IMG/VR virus record: IMGVR_UViG_3300033150_002936
Location: 1 to 34,296 of that record
Source of the DNA: a virus
Reading direction: 5' to 3' (one strand)
Length of the DNA: 34,296 bases
The notes under the pieces were generated by a model. The model worked only from the letters and a program-made list of their open reading frames with translations, did not search any database and was not told the origin of the DNA. Position 1 is the stretch's first letter, and every line of letters begins with the position of its first letter. Positions 24,433-33,078 of this stretch are shown here, in pieces. Made by a program: the position numbers and the translations under genes.

Positions 24433-25971
24433 ATGAAGAAAAAGAGAGAAAAGATAGATATTAAATCAGCAGAACAAAAATTAGAAAAAAATCTTGAAGA
24501 ACTTAGACAATGCTTCCGCAGCTTTAGAAGATTTACAAGAAATTGGGTATTTGAAGTTCAGCCCTTGCCATTAGGGAGATATGCAGGAGTTAAAAGAGAA
24601 AAAAATAGAGATGGAAAATGGAAAAACAATATAGTTGTGTATTTAACTCCGCAAGCACTAAAGGAATGTTCAAATGCAGAAATAAAAGGATTTTTAATTC
24701 ACGAAATTTTACATATCTACAATAAACACTTTGAAAGAGAAGAAAAAAATATTAAAGACGTTTCCGTTGCTATTCCAGAGATTGGAGTTTATCCTTCTCT
24801 TTGGAATGTTGCAACTGACCTTGCAATAAATTATATAATTCAACATCATTTTAAAACTTCAACTTCTAATTCTAAATGCAAAATAAAATTACATAAAAAT
24901 TCTCTTACAACAAGTCTTTTTCCTCAACATATCAGAGAAAAAATAGAAGATAAAGATGCCGAATATATTTTTGATGTTTTGAAAAAAGAATATGAGAAAG
25001 ATACCGAGAAATTTAAGAAAATGCTAAAAGATATTATAAAACAAATGATTAAAAATGGTTTTAATCCATCAGGGACGGGAAGTGGAAAAGGAGAAAAGGA
25101 TGATGAAAATAACAATGAAGAAGGAATACCTGTTCCTGTTAATATTAATTTTGACGACCATTCTGAAGTGATGGATATTGAATTAACGCCTGAAGAACAA
25201 AGAAAAATAGAAAAAGAAATGGAGAAAAAATCTAATACATTTGGAAATTCCTATGGAGATAGAGATGGCGAAGAAGAAAATGGCAATGAGATGAATGGCG
25301 GTTGGGCACACAATACTAATCCTGACCCTCTCAAATATAGCATAAATAAATTTTATGTTAAATATAAGAGACATTTAAAAACAAAGAAAATCCTTAAATC
25401 AATAAGGTCAACTCTTACTTCTCACTCATCAAGCCTTATTCCTACCATTCGCTATAATTATAAAAGAGTAAACAGAAAAAAAGATTATTTTAGAAGAAAA
25501 TATGGAACTATATATAAAGGAAAAAATAAAATCTTTAAAGCAAATGATTTGATAGTTGCTATTGACACATCAGGCTCTGTTTCAAACATAGAAATAAAAA
25601 TGGCATTAGAAATTATTAGAGGATTTATAGAAGATTGGAAAGTAAACATCTACTTAATCCAAGCTGATGATTATGTTAGAGATGTTCAATATATCACAAA
25701 AAGTTTTACAGATATTGATATAAAAGGGAGAGGGTGCACAAATTATCAACCTGTTTTTGATTATGTTAAAAAGAATTTTATAGATAAAGGCGAAAATCCT
25801 CGTCAAATTTTATTGGTATATATCGGAGATGGAGAAACAAGTTATGAGATAGAAAATTATGGAATAAATACTCTTTGGTTATTTGTTCCCACTTATGACG
25901 AAGAATTTTATGATAATATTTTTGGGCAAAAATATATAATTCCTTTTAATAGCGAAAATTTCGATAATTAA
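24433..25971 (+). CDS. VWA protein with N-terminal metallopeptidase-like domain (DUF2201 type)
   Basis: Residues 90-99 read HEILHIYNKH, an HExxH zinc site with a third His at 99. WNVATDLAINYI near 124-135 is the accompanying helix. The middle is acidic and Gly/Asn-rich (about 210-300). The VWA domain starts near residue 372 with DTSGS (D378, S380, S382), the metal-ion-dependent adhesion site. GRGCTNYQPVF and YIGDGETSY provide the later metal-site residues. This domain order matches the DUF2201 family, commonly partnered with MoxR ATPases, and a MoxR gene is in this operon. Its stop overlaps that of the convergent gene at 25968. Catalytic activity of the metallopeptidase part is possible but unproven. 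Confidence 0.85.
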   Translation: MKKKREKIDIKSAEQKLEKNLEELRQCFRSFRRFTRNWVFEVQPLPLGRYAGVKREKNRDGKWKNNIVVYLTPQALKECSNAEIKGFLIHEILHIYNKHFEREEKNIKDVSVAIPEIGVYPSLWNVATDLAINYIIQHHFKTSTSNSKCKIKLHKNSLTTSLFPQHIREKIEDKDAEYIFDVLKKEYEKDTEKFKKMLKDIIKQMIKNGFNPSGTGSGKGEKDDENNNEEGIPVPVNINFDDHSEVMDIELTPEEQRKIEKEMEKKSNTFGNSYGDRDGEEENGNEMNGGWAHNTNPDPLKYSINKFYVKYKRHLKTKKILKSIRSTLTSHSSSLIPTIRYNYKRVNRKKDYFRRKYGTIYKGKNKIFKANDLIVAIDTSGSVSNIEIKMALEIIRGFIEDWKVNIYLIQADDYVRDVQYITKSFTDIDIKGRGCTNYQPVFDYVKKNFIDKGENPRQILLVYIGDGETSYEIENYGINTLWLFVPTYDEEFYDNIFGQKYIIPFNSENFDN

Positions 25972-27113
25972 TAACTAATAAAATTTCGTTCCTTTAAATT
26001 TTCATAATCATTTAATATTTCTTCCGAACTTAATGCTTTTCCATATATTCGCAAATTTGACATCAAACCCTTATAGAAATATATATCACTACCGCTTTCT
26101 TCTCCTTTTCCTATTGAAAAACTTTCTGAATTTTGGATATTAAAAGAAGGCAAAGAATTTGAAGAGAGAGAAATTTCTTGGGCATTTTTATATAAAGAAA
26201 TTTTGCTTTCTTCTTTACTGCACACTAAAGATAAATAAATCCACTCATTGTTAGAAAAAAACGGTTGTAATGTCTCATATATATTTCCGTTTATTTCAAT
26301 TCTAATTCTATTATCATCTAACATAGTAATCTTAAAATCTTCTCCTTTTCTTATAATAGATTGATTTATTCCTTGACTAATATCTGGTTTTAAAAAGATA
26401 TTAAAAGAAAAAGAATTTGTTCCAAAATTATAATTATTTCCGAAATCTAAAAAATTATCAATTCCATTAAAAGCCCCCACTTCTATTTCATCATAATAAT
26501 CTCCATATTGCCAAAAATAATCTATATCTCCATTTATTTTATATGTTCGTTGTTCTAAATAAGCCTCTCTATCTTGTAAAAATTCTGTTTTCCAATGTTC
26601 AGAGAAAGGAATCCAAGTCATAATTTTATCTAATGTAAGATATGGTGGAATTACTAAACCACTTAATTCTTTTTTAACTGCTATAATCATCCATTGAACA
26701 TTTTTGAAAAGTCTTTCCCCTGCTGGATTGGGATAAGTATTCATTACAACATAAATTTGATGTCTTTGATGTGGTGGTTGAATTAAATCATATATCTGAA
26801 GAGGTCTTCCCAATTTTTCAATCATTTCTGATGTGTCAAAATATACAGAAATTTGTTCGGGCATATCTAATCCCATTTTAACCAATTCCTGGACCAAAGT
26901 GGGATTCTCAAAAAATCCTCTTAATTCCTTCCCCCTATCATATAATTTTTCTGTATATTCTCCATATATATTATCTGCTGAAAGTTGTTCATTTTCTGGT
27001 TTTAAAGGATAAATTATTAAAGGAGCAGAAGATAATTTTAGTATTTCTTTGTGGTGAAGCACAATTTTATCAAGGTCATTTTTCCAATTTCCATAAGCTC
27101 CCACTAATGACAT
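25968..27113 (-). CDS. Neck/head-completion-like protein fused to a LamG lectin domain
   Basis: The 381-residue protein has two parts. The first 200 residues include YFDTSEMIEKLGRPLQIYDL and HQIYVVMNTYPNPAGE, a 'GRp..iyDli......y.V..v.P' pattern as in phage head-closure/neck proteins. The second (about 210-375) is a concanavalin-like LamG jelly roll with NFGTNSFSFNIFLKP, IIRKGEDFKITM, EWIYLSLVCSKEES, ISLYKNAQEI and YFYKGLMSNLRIYGKALSSE. This is typical of a sugar-binding beta sandwich on the virion surface. It lies two genes downstream of the gp13-like gene, where T4 has gp14. Convergent with the VWA gene. The lectin call is solid, the neck call is inferred. Confidence 0.6.
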   Translation of the reverse strand: MSLVGAYGNWKNDLDKIVLHHKEILKLSSAPLIIYPLKPENEQLSADNIYGEYTEKLYDRGKELRGFFENPTLVQELVKMGLDMPEQISVYFDTSEMIEKLGRPLQIYDLIQPPHQRHQIYVVMNTYPNPAGERLFKNVQWMIIAVKKELSGLVIPPYLTLDKIMTWIPFSEHWKTEFLQDREAYLEQRTYKINGDIDYFWQYGDYYDEIEVGAFNGIDNFLDFGNNYNFGTNSFSFNIFLKPDISQGINQSIIRKGEDFKITMLDDNRIRIEINGNIYETLQPFFSNNEWIYLSLVCSKEESKISLYKNAQEISLSSNSLPSFNIQNSESFSIGKGEESGSDIYFYKGLMSNLRIYGKALSSEEILNDYENLKERNFISY

Positions 27114-27127
27114 AAAAAACTCCTTTT

Positions 27128-27156
27128 ATTATTAATTTAACTTTCAACCTGTGCAA
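27128..27156 (-). promoter_or_regulatory. Candidate promoter ahead of the LamG/neck gene
   Basis: On the minus strand TTGCAC (27156-27151), 17 bases, then AATAAT (27133-27128) precedes AAGGAGT and the ATG at 27113. The spacer includes AAAGTTAAA (27136-27144), the box seen ahead of other late genes. It sits in a 155-base gap which otherwise shows no coding potential. Function is inferred. Confidence 0.35.
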
Positions 27157-27268
27157 ATTTTTTACAAGTTAAAATAATTTTTAAAATCTGAAAAAAGAAG
27201 AAGTTTGATAAAAAATTCTAAGAGAAGTAAGATTAAAACTTAAAAACAAAGAGAGATTAAGAACGCAT

Positions 27269-27619
27269 TTATTCTTTTTCTATTAATCCCAAATTTGTAA
27301 ACTTTCCAATCATTTTATCTTTTACTTTTTCAAACTCATTTCTTAGTTCCTGATATTTTTCCCAATATAAATCATAACCTCTGTATTCTTCTTTATCTAA
27401 TTTTTTAACTATTTTATTAGCTTCTTCAAAACCATCAGAATCTTCTAAAGCAGATTTTAGTCTTGCATTGTCTCTGCTTTTCATTTCTCTGCCTTTAAAA
27501 TGATCTAACCATAATAAAAAGGCTTGATATTCTACTGGTTTATTTCTTACAGATGTTTTTTCATTTATAAAAGATTCTGATTCTTCATCTATTAAATTTA
27601 AAAGTTCATCAAGCCTCAT
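27269..27619 (-). CDS. Small acidic protein with capsid-targeting-like N-terminus
   Basis: The 116-residue product starts MRLDELLNLIDEESESF, resembling the N-termini of other genes in this cluster and carrying an I-D-E site near residue 12. The rest is charged helix (for example EEANKIVKKLDKEEYRGYDL). I do not recognise a family. A good ribosome site (GGGAGG) is present. It lies between the small basic gene at 27664 and the neck-like gene. A packaged internal head protein is a plausible but unproven role. Confidence 0.6.
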   Translation of the reverse strand: MRLDELLNLIDEESESFINEKTSVRNKPVEYQAFLLWLDHFKGREMKSRDNARLKSALEDSDGFEEANKIVKKLDKEEYRGYDLYWEKYQELRNEFEKVKDKMIGKFTNLGLIEKE

Positions 27620-27663
27620 TTTAATAACCTCCCTTTCTGCAAATTATATTATATCAATAAATC

Positions 27664-27984
27664 TTAACTCTCTTTTCTTTTTATACAAGTTGGAAAATCG
27701 GGGTATCGTTTACAAACCTTTCTTACAATGATTTCATATTCTTTTTTAGTAAGATTTCCTTTTTTCAATTGCTGTTTTGCTCTTGCTAATGCGTTTTGAG
27801 CGTGAGCTCTATCGTGAATAGGATATTTTCCTTTTCTTCCACCAGGCAGTTTTTTCTCTCTTTCAGTAAAGCGAGTTTTTGGTAAAGCAAAAGCAGATTT
27901 GGGAAGTCTTGCTTTTTCTTTAAAACTTAATCTTCTTTCATTTAGTTCATCTTCTAATGAATCTAAAAGTTCTGACAGTTTCAT
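27664..27984 (-). CDS. Small basic protein with 'YPI.D..HA.NAL' motif and capsid-targeting-like N-terminus
   Basis: The 106 residues open MKLSELLDSLEDELNERR. Next come LPKSAFALPKTR and GRKGKYPIHDRAHAQNALAR, a motif ('LP.s.FalP....kYPI.D..HA.nAl.r') that recurs in phage proteins of the head region. The end is basic, with CKRYPDFPTCIK. The N-terminus has an L-N-E site near 14-16. The ribosome site is AGAGAGGG. It follows the gp13-like gene after a 146-base gap. The motif is recognised; its biochemical function is not known to me. Confidence 0.65.
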   Translation of the reverse strand: MKLSELLDSLEDELNERRLSFKEKARLPKSAFALPKTRFTEREKKLPGGRKGKYPIHDRAHAQNALARAKQQLKKGNLTKKEYEIIVRKVCKRYPDFPTCIKRKES

Positions 27985-28010
27985 TTTCCCTCTCTCTTGC
28001 CAATTTTTAA

Positions 28011-28019
28011 TTTAACTTA
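28011..28019 (-). promoter_or_regulatory. Late-box variant (TAAGTTAAA)
   Basis: The minus strand reads TAAGTTAAA in the 146-base gap between the gp13-like gene and the gene at 27984, followed by TTAAAAATTGGC. It is one base from the AAAGTTAAA box found elsewhere. The rest of the gap shows no gene beyond a 13-codon frame overlapping the gp13 stop. Weak inference. Confidence 0.25.
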
Positions 28020-28130
28020 TCTATTTTATTTTTCCTTATCTTTTAATTATAAAAATTTTTTAATGTAATCGAAACAAGAAATTTCCGCATTAATTGCAAA
28101 ATTTCCAGACTTCAATTAAATATCTTTCCA

Positions 28131-28826
28131 TTAACCAATCAAAACACCCATAGGTTCTGCTTTTGATACCAATTCTTCTATTAATTCTTTTTCTTCTTCT
28201 TTCCCCTGAGCAACAAGTTCAGCTCCATTCAAATTTAGTTCTCCGCCTGTTGGTGAAGGAATAGTAAATTTGCTTCTTACAGTTCCAACAATTTGTTTTG
28301 CTTTTGCCAATGCAAATTTCCAAATCCATAAATTCTGGTCTAAATCACTATCTGGATGATTTAAACAATAAATAATTGCAGCATCTGTTGGTTCTTGTGG
28401 AATTGGAGCAATTCTTATTTTATTTCCTTCTATAATTTCCCAAGAAACATTCTGTCCTGTAATCCATTGAAAACTTTCTAAATTCATCCACATCATATAA
28501 ATATTTGCCAATCTAATGGGTTTATAATTATATAATACATATTGAAAAAAATATTGAAATTGTTCAAAATTTGAAGGTCTATATAAAACTCCTTTTATTT
28601 TTATGCCTTGTGGGGTTTGATGTAAAGCTTCTTGTGGAATTTCATAAATATCTTGTCCTGGTTGAACTTGGAAGTAATAATATTTTACTTTCGGAGTTCT
28701 ATATTCAAACCATCTTTCGCAAGCTTCACGAATACACATTTCCAACTGTTTCTCTGTAATTTCCACCGAAACAGTTGGATAGCCAAGCATTGACAAAACA
28801 TAATCTTTTGTTTGTTCCCAAGCCAT
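28131..28826 (-). CDS. Neck protein, T4 gp13-like
   Basis: The 231-residue protein begins YVLSMLGYPTVSVEITEKQL, then CIREACERWFEYRTPKVKY (an early helix followed by beta strands), then GQDIYEIPQEALHQTPQGIKI. The C-terminus has WIWKFALAKAKQIVGTVRSK and TGGELNLNGAELVAQGKEEE. A 'LG.p.v.vEl...ql......A...' start combined with 'AL.kA..i.G..RsKf..P.pgG...LnG..L' is the signature of T4 gp13-type neck proteins, which close the head before tail joining. The ribosome site is weak. It is preceded by the head cluster. Confidence 0.75.
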   Translation of the reverse strand: MAWEQTKDYVLSMLGYPTVSVEITEKQLEMCIREACERWFEYRTPKVKYYYFQVQPGQDIYEIPQEALHQTPQGIKIKGVLYRPSNFEQFQYFFQYVLYNYKPIRLANIYMMWMNLESFQWITGQNVSWEIIEGNKIRIAPIPQEPTDAAIIYCLNHPDSDLDQNLWIWKFALAKAKQIVGTVRSKFTIPSPTGGELNLNGAELVAQGKEEEKELIEELVSKAEPMGVLIG

Positions 28827-28834
28827 CTTTATCT

Positions 28835-30268
28835 TTAAAATCCAAATCTTTCTTTTCTTTTTTTAATTTCATCTATCATTTTTTCCATAAAAGAAATTGC
28901 TTTTGAAAAACCTTCTATAAAAGCTTTAGGATTTTTCTTGTATTGTTTTCTTTTTTCTCTAAATAATTTCTCGTAATATTTTATAGCATTATCTAATCCT
29001 TCTTTATAGGCTTTTACTATAAAATTATAAACAAAGGATATTGCATCTCGTGGAACATCTGGGTCAACATTAACCCAGAAATTAAATCCTTTTACTGTTC
29101 GTATTTCCCCAAAATTTCGGAAGATTTTATTTAATTTATTTTTTCGTTGAACAAGAGATTCTTCTGTTAAAAATTTTTCGCTTTCGCTTTCATTATCGCT
29201 TTCTTCTAATATTTTTGAAAGTAATTTATTATTTTTATAAACTTCTTTGCAAAATTTATCAGGATATTTCCATCTTATTACTTTTACTGCAAGAAATCCG
29301 TTTAATTTCTTTTTCAGTTCAAGTATTTCTCCTTTTAAAAGAGATTTTACTTTTTTGCCTGTAAAGTAAATATGGTAAATTTCTCCACATTTTTGAATAC
29401 AAACCAAATCAAAATCTTTTTCTTTTAGGATACTTTTAATTTCTTTTACATTATAATCTAAATCATCAGAGCGAACTTCTATTTTATAAAGATTTTTGTC
29501 TTCCACATCAATAGCTATATCTTTAGCTTCTTCGCTTATTTTTTCTTCATTTCTCTCTACTATTTTTTTAGCCAATTCTACAACTTCATCAACAGTAATA
29601 GGTGGTTGAAAGAAATTGTTTGCTAATCCACTCCATTTATTTTTTGGCGTTGTTGCTCTTATTAAACAACTTCCTTTATCTTTGCTTAAATCAACTTTTC
29701 CTGTATAATAAAAATCATAGACTAATGAAGAAATTTGTATATATATTCCTATCTTATCATTTTTCCACAGAAGTAAAATAACACTTCCAGAAACAGCAGG
29801 TCCGCCTTTATTTATATAAACTCCAAACTTACTTTTTGTATCTTTATCAGGTTTCCAACCTTCTGCTATTAATTTTTTTGCAACTTGTTTTAAAAAACTT
29901 CTTACTTCAGATAAAAATCTTTCTTTAGAAGGATATACTGTTTTTAATTTTTTAACAGATGAACTTTCATAAATTATTTCTTCATTCATAAAAACATCTA
30001 CTATTTCAAAAAACTTTTTCATTATTCTTTTTCTTTCTTGAGGGTCTTTGCATTCACTCCATACCACATTTCCAAAAGCAGACACATAATCTTTTGCTAA
30101 TTCTTTTTTGTTTACCTTTCCACTCCCAATTTCATCTAAAATATAAGATAGAGTTTTAACAAACAAATCTTTTCTTTCAGGAACAACACTTTTTACTTTT
30201 GCAATTTCTTTTTTTAAATCATCTGTTAAATTGGAAATTCCTTCTTGTAAAAATTCACTTAATTTCAT
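28835..30268 (-). CDS. Uncharacterised head-cluster protein, capsid-targeting-like N-terminus
   Basis: The product has 477 residues and starts MKLSEFLQEGISNLTDDLKK. This matches the T4 internal-protein leader (M-K-x-x-x-F-I-x-E) with an L-Q-E/G junction at 7-10. The body contains no recognised domain. About 130-220 seems beta-rich (SGSVILLLWKNDKIGIYIQI) and the C-terminal 110 residues are basic helices. The ribosome site AAAGGAGGAT is strong. It lies just before the gp13-like gene. A packaged internal protein is likely by leader, with unknown action after injection. Confidence 0.6.
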   Translation of the reverse strand: MKLSEFLQEGISNLTDDLKKEIAKVKSVVPERKDLFVKTLSYILDEIGSGKVNKKELAKDYVSAFGNVVWSECKDPQERKRIMKKFFEIVDVFMNEEIIYESSSVKKLKTVYPSKERFLSEVRSFLKQVAKKLIAEGWKPDKDTKSKFGVYINKGGPAVSGSVILLLWKNDKIGIYIQISSLVYDFYYTGKVDLSKDKGSCLIRATTPKNKWSGLANNFFQPPITVDEVVELAKKIVERNEEKISEEAKDIAIDVEDKNLYKIEVRSDDLDYNVKEIKSILKEKDFDLVCIQKCGEIYHIYFTGKKVKSLLKGEILELKKKLNGFLAVKVIRWKYPDKFCKEVYKNNKLLSKILEESDNESESEKFLTEESLVQRKNKLNKIFRNFGEIRTVKGFNFWVNVDPDVPRDAISFVYNFIVKAYKEGLDNAIKYYEKLFREKRKQYKKNPKAFIEGFSKAISFMEKMIDEIKKRKERFGF

Positions 30269-30312
30269 TTTTATCCTCCTTTAACGAATTTATATTTCTC
30301 TTTAGAATTGTT

Positions 30313-31584
30313 TCATTTATTAACATAATAAGCATAAGCATCATAGAACCAATGGTAAGATGGAATTCTTCCGCCACCATAACTTATGTCTTCTTCAGGA
30401 ATATCTTCTAAAAATCTTTTCTTTTCTATTTCTTCCTGTAAATAGGCAACAACCTTATCTCCTTTCCATATTTCAATATTTCCCGTTTTGTCAAAGCTCC
30501 AATCTAATTTTATTTTTACAGATTTTTCTTCACTAATTTTAAAATCTGCCCGCTTATCAAATTCTTTTCCTATTAATAATTTTTCATAAATATCTTCTTT
30601 TTTTTCTTTTTCTATAATTGACTCATTTTCTCCAACTTCTACTTCTTCTTTTTCTGGTGAAACAGAAACTTCTTCTTCTGGTTCTTCTTTTTCAGATTCT
30701 TTTTCTATTTCTGGTTTTTCTTTATTTAAAACGCCTTCTATAAATTTTTCAATTCCTTCATTTGCTACAATATATTTTCTAAAATTTGCTTCTATTATTT
30801 CTTTTAATTCATCATCTTCTATTTTATCAACCGCACTTAATATTATTGCTAATGCAGCCAAATTATTTTTAGTTGGGTCTTCATTGGCAATATTTCTTTT
30901 TATTTTTTGAGCTAATTTATTTATTTTTTCTTCTATATTTTCTGCCCAGTTTACATAATTTGTCAATTTAGACACGGCTTTTACTACATTAGAAATTAAC
31001 TGGCTTTTTTTCTTTGCTTTTTTCTTTTCTTCTTTAGGAATCTCTTTCTCTGGTTTTTCTTCTGGAGCTGGCTCTGGAGCTGGGGTTGGTTCTTTTGGTT
31101 CAGGAAGTGGTGGTTCGGCAGGAGCAGGTTCTCCAGCTGGCGGAGTTTCTGGCGCGGGTGTTTCAGTGGGAGTTTCTGTTGGCGGTTGTTCCATTAACAT
31201 TTTATATTTTTCTATTTTTTCGTTTATTTCTCTGTCAAAAGGTGTAGAAGCAGATAAGGGATTATTATAGCGAGAATTTCTTGGGTCTTTTTTAGCAGCT
31301 CTTAAAGATATTTCTCTCATTCTTTTAAAGAATTCTTTTTGAGAAACATCAATATTATTGTTTTCTACAAGCAAATTTTTTTCAGGCTTAGGTATTCCTG
31401 ATGATTTAATTTTTGGAGAGTTTTTTAAAAGATATTCTGTTAATAGATTGTCTCTTGCCATTCTTTTAACAAATGTATTTTCAAAGTGTGATAATTTAAC
31501 AGATGAATTAGAAGAAGTTTGAGAAACATTTTTGGTTCTTTTAGAGAGCCCCGCCAACTGTCTCATTCTTTCTTTAAAATCCAT
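30313..31584 (-). CDS. Head-cluster protein with Pro/Glu-rich linker
   Basis: The 423-residue protein begins MDFKERMRQLAGLSKRTKNV, a 'F.eRMr.LAGl' opening seen in many large-phage virion proteins. Residues about 132-186 are nearly all Pro, Glu, Thr and Ala (PPTETPTETPAPETPPAGEP and onward), an extended flexible linker. It is followed by a lysine run and helices (about 190-290), then a second acidic Glu/Val-rich linker (about 290-330). The last 80 residues look like a folded beta domain (KSVKIKLDWSFDKTGNIEIW). The layout suggests a scaffold, core or tethered protein of the head. Function not identified. Confidence 0.55.
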   Translation of the reverse strand: MDFKERMRQLAGLSKRTKNVSQTSSNSSVKLSHFENTFVKRMARDNLLTEYLLKNSPKIKSSGIPKPEKNLLVENNNIDVSQKEFFKRMREISLRAAKKDPRNSRYNNPLSASTPFDREINEKIEKYKMLMEQPPTETPTETPAPETPPAGEPAPAEPPLPEPKEPTPAPEPAPEEKPEKEIPKEEKKKAKKKSQLISNVVKAVSKLTNYVNWAENIEEKINKLAQKIKRNIANEDPTKNNLAALAIILSAVDKIEDDELKEIIEANFRKYIVANEGIEKFIEGVLNKEKPEIEKESEKEEPEEEVSVSPEKEEVEVGENESIIEKEKKEDIYEKLLIGKEFDKRADFKISEEKSVKIKLDWSFDKTGNIEIWKGDKVVAYLQEEIEKKRFLEDIPEEDISYGGGRIPSYHWFYDAYAYYVNK

Positions 31585-31603
31585 AACTAACTCCTTTTAT
31601 AAT

Positions 31604-32509
31604 TTATTTTTTAATTACTTTTTTAACTTCTTCTTTTATTCTTTGATGAAATTTATCTAATTGTTCGTTAAAGTTGTTTTCGCCTTTCAAGTCTAAAATA
31701 ATTTCAATACTTTTATTTATTTTAGTTAGCAAGTCATAATAAGAAGTAGGAGCTTTTTTATTTTTCTTTAAAAATTTTGCTAATTTTTCTCTCAAGGAGA
31801 TTATTTCTTTAAACTTTCTATTTCTAATTAAATCTCGTGCCTTATCATAATAATCTCTATTTCCAAAAGCATTTAAAAGAAAGTCCGCTGTTTCAGGATA
31901 ATTTCTTAAAGAACCACGTTCTTCTGATAATATCTCTTCTTTTAAATTACTTAAATCAAAATTTTCTGCCCATTCAATAAAATTGTCCATTAAAAAATTG
32001 GCTTCTTTGCTTTTTAACAATAAATCAAAATATTTGCTTTTTAGCAATCTTATTTCTTTTTGTCCAAAATTTTCCCACAAACCAGTTTTTTTTGTTTTTT
32101 TAATAAGTTTTTTCTTTATTTGAGAAATATCTTTTTTTAATTTTCTAATTTCTTCTTTATAATTTCCTTCTACCCATTCATTTATTTCTTCTTTTAGATA
32201 GGGTGGCAAATTCCTGATTGGACTTGAGTCTCCATCATATATAGTTTTATACTTTAATTCTTTTCCATATTTCTTTTTGTAAGCGTTCCAAAACTTAACC
32301 GCATCAGAATCTTCCTCTAAATAAACATAAGGATGGTCATAATATGAATAGACAGAAATTTTGTCTGTCAAATTTAATTCTTTTAAGTCATTAATATGAA
32401 CTTTTAACCAACCGTGCCCAGCATCGATATGAAATTCAAATATTTTCTCTTTTGCTTCTAATAAATTAATTTCTTCATCTAAAGCATCTAAAAAGTCTGA
32501 AAGTTTCAT
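31604..32509 (-). CDS. Head-cluster protein with GHGWLxV...YLEED domain and capsid-targeting-like N-terminus
   Basis: Of 301 residues, the first 20 read MKLSDFLDALDEEINLLEAK, with L-D-E near 10-12. Residues about 25-75 contain FHIDAGHGWLKVHINDLKEL, then DKISVYSYYDHPYVYLEED and AVKFWNAYKKKYG. This resembles a small domain ('GHGwlkV....l......IS.ySy...yLEEDsDa..F') seen in other phage and plasmid proteins of unknown function. The C-terminal 170 residues are charged helices. The ribosome site is AAGGAGGA. A packaged effector is conceivable. Confidence 0.6.
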   Translation of the reverse strand: MKLSDFLDALDEEINLLEAKEKIFEFHIDAGHGWLKVHINDLKELNLTDKISVYSYYDHPYVYLEEDSDAVKFWNAYKKKYGKELKYKTIYDGDSSPIRNLPPYLKEEINEWVEGNYKEEIRKLKKDISQIKKKLIKKTKKTGLWENFGQKEIRLLKSKYFDLLLKSKEANFLMDNFIEWAENFDLSNLKEEILSEERGSLRNYPETADFLLNAFGNRDYYDKARDLIRNRKFKEIISLREKLAKFLKKNKKAPTSYYDLLTKINKSIEIILDLKGENNFNEQLDKFHQRIKEEVKKVIKK

Positions 32510-32541
32510 TTTTAGAAATCCTCCTTTTTAATTAATTTTAA

Positions 32542-33000
32542 TTAATCTCCCGTAAAGGGGTCTTTTCTTCTTATTTTCTCTTCATAATATCGCGATGTTG
32601 CTATTTCTTCGGGCGTCATTTCTCTTTTTCTTTCTTCTTTTCTGGTAATATCTTTAAAAAAGTCGTTCATAGAATATATAATTTCTCTTAAAAGAAAAGT
32701 ATCGGGTGCTTTCCCATTTACTCTTACATTTGCGACGGTGTTTAAAAAGGCTATATAAAGCTGTCTGTCTTCTATAGGCATTACTTCTTTCTTTATTACT
32801 TTGCCAGTTTTTTTATCAATAACTTCCATATTAAACTTATATTGTCCTTTTTTGCCCCTACCTTTTATTATTAGTTCAATCTCTCCATCATCGTAAGTCC
32901 ATTCCTTCTCAAAGTTTTTATTTAAGATTCTAACAGGATATGTAACATAATATTTTTTTTCTTCCTCTAAAATTTCCAATGCTTCTGTTAATTTCAACAT
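32542..33000 (-). CDS. Small head-cluster protein
   Basis: The 152-residue protein opens MLKLTEALEILEEEKKYYVT, a leader-like N-terminus with I-L-E and L-E-E sites. It continues with a beta-rich section (about 18-75) and basic helices to the end. No family recognised. The ribosome site GAGGTGAAAG precedes the ATG. A role as an internal head protein is inferred only from the shared start and location. Confidence 0.55.
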   Translation of the reverse strand: MLKLTEALEILEEEKKYYVTYPVRILNKNFEKEWTYDDGEIELIIKGRGKKGQYKFNMEVIDKKTGKVIKKEVMPIEDRQLYIAFLNTVANVRVNGKAPDTFLLREIIYSMNDFFKDITRKEERKREMTPEEIATSRYYEEKIRRKDPFTGD

Positions 33001-33078
33001 TTTGCTTTCACCTCTAATCTTTAATATATTTAAAATAAAAATAATACGCCAGAATTGGCTCTGCTAATTTCATTTTTT

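Noticed and set aside
28095-28136. 13-codon frame (starts MERYLIEVWK) overlapping the gp13-like stop
   Set aside because: Too short, no ribosome site of its own, and no matching continuation.
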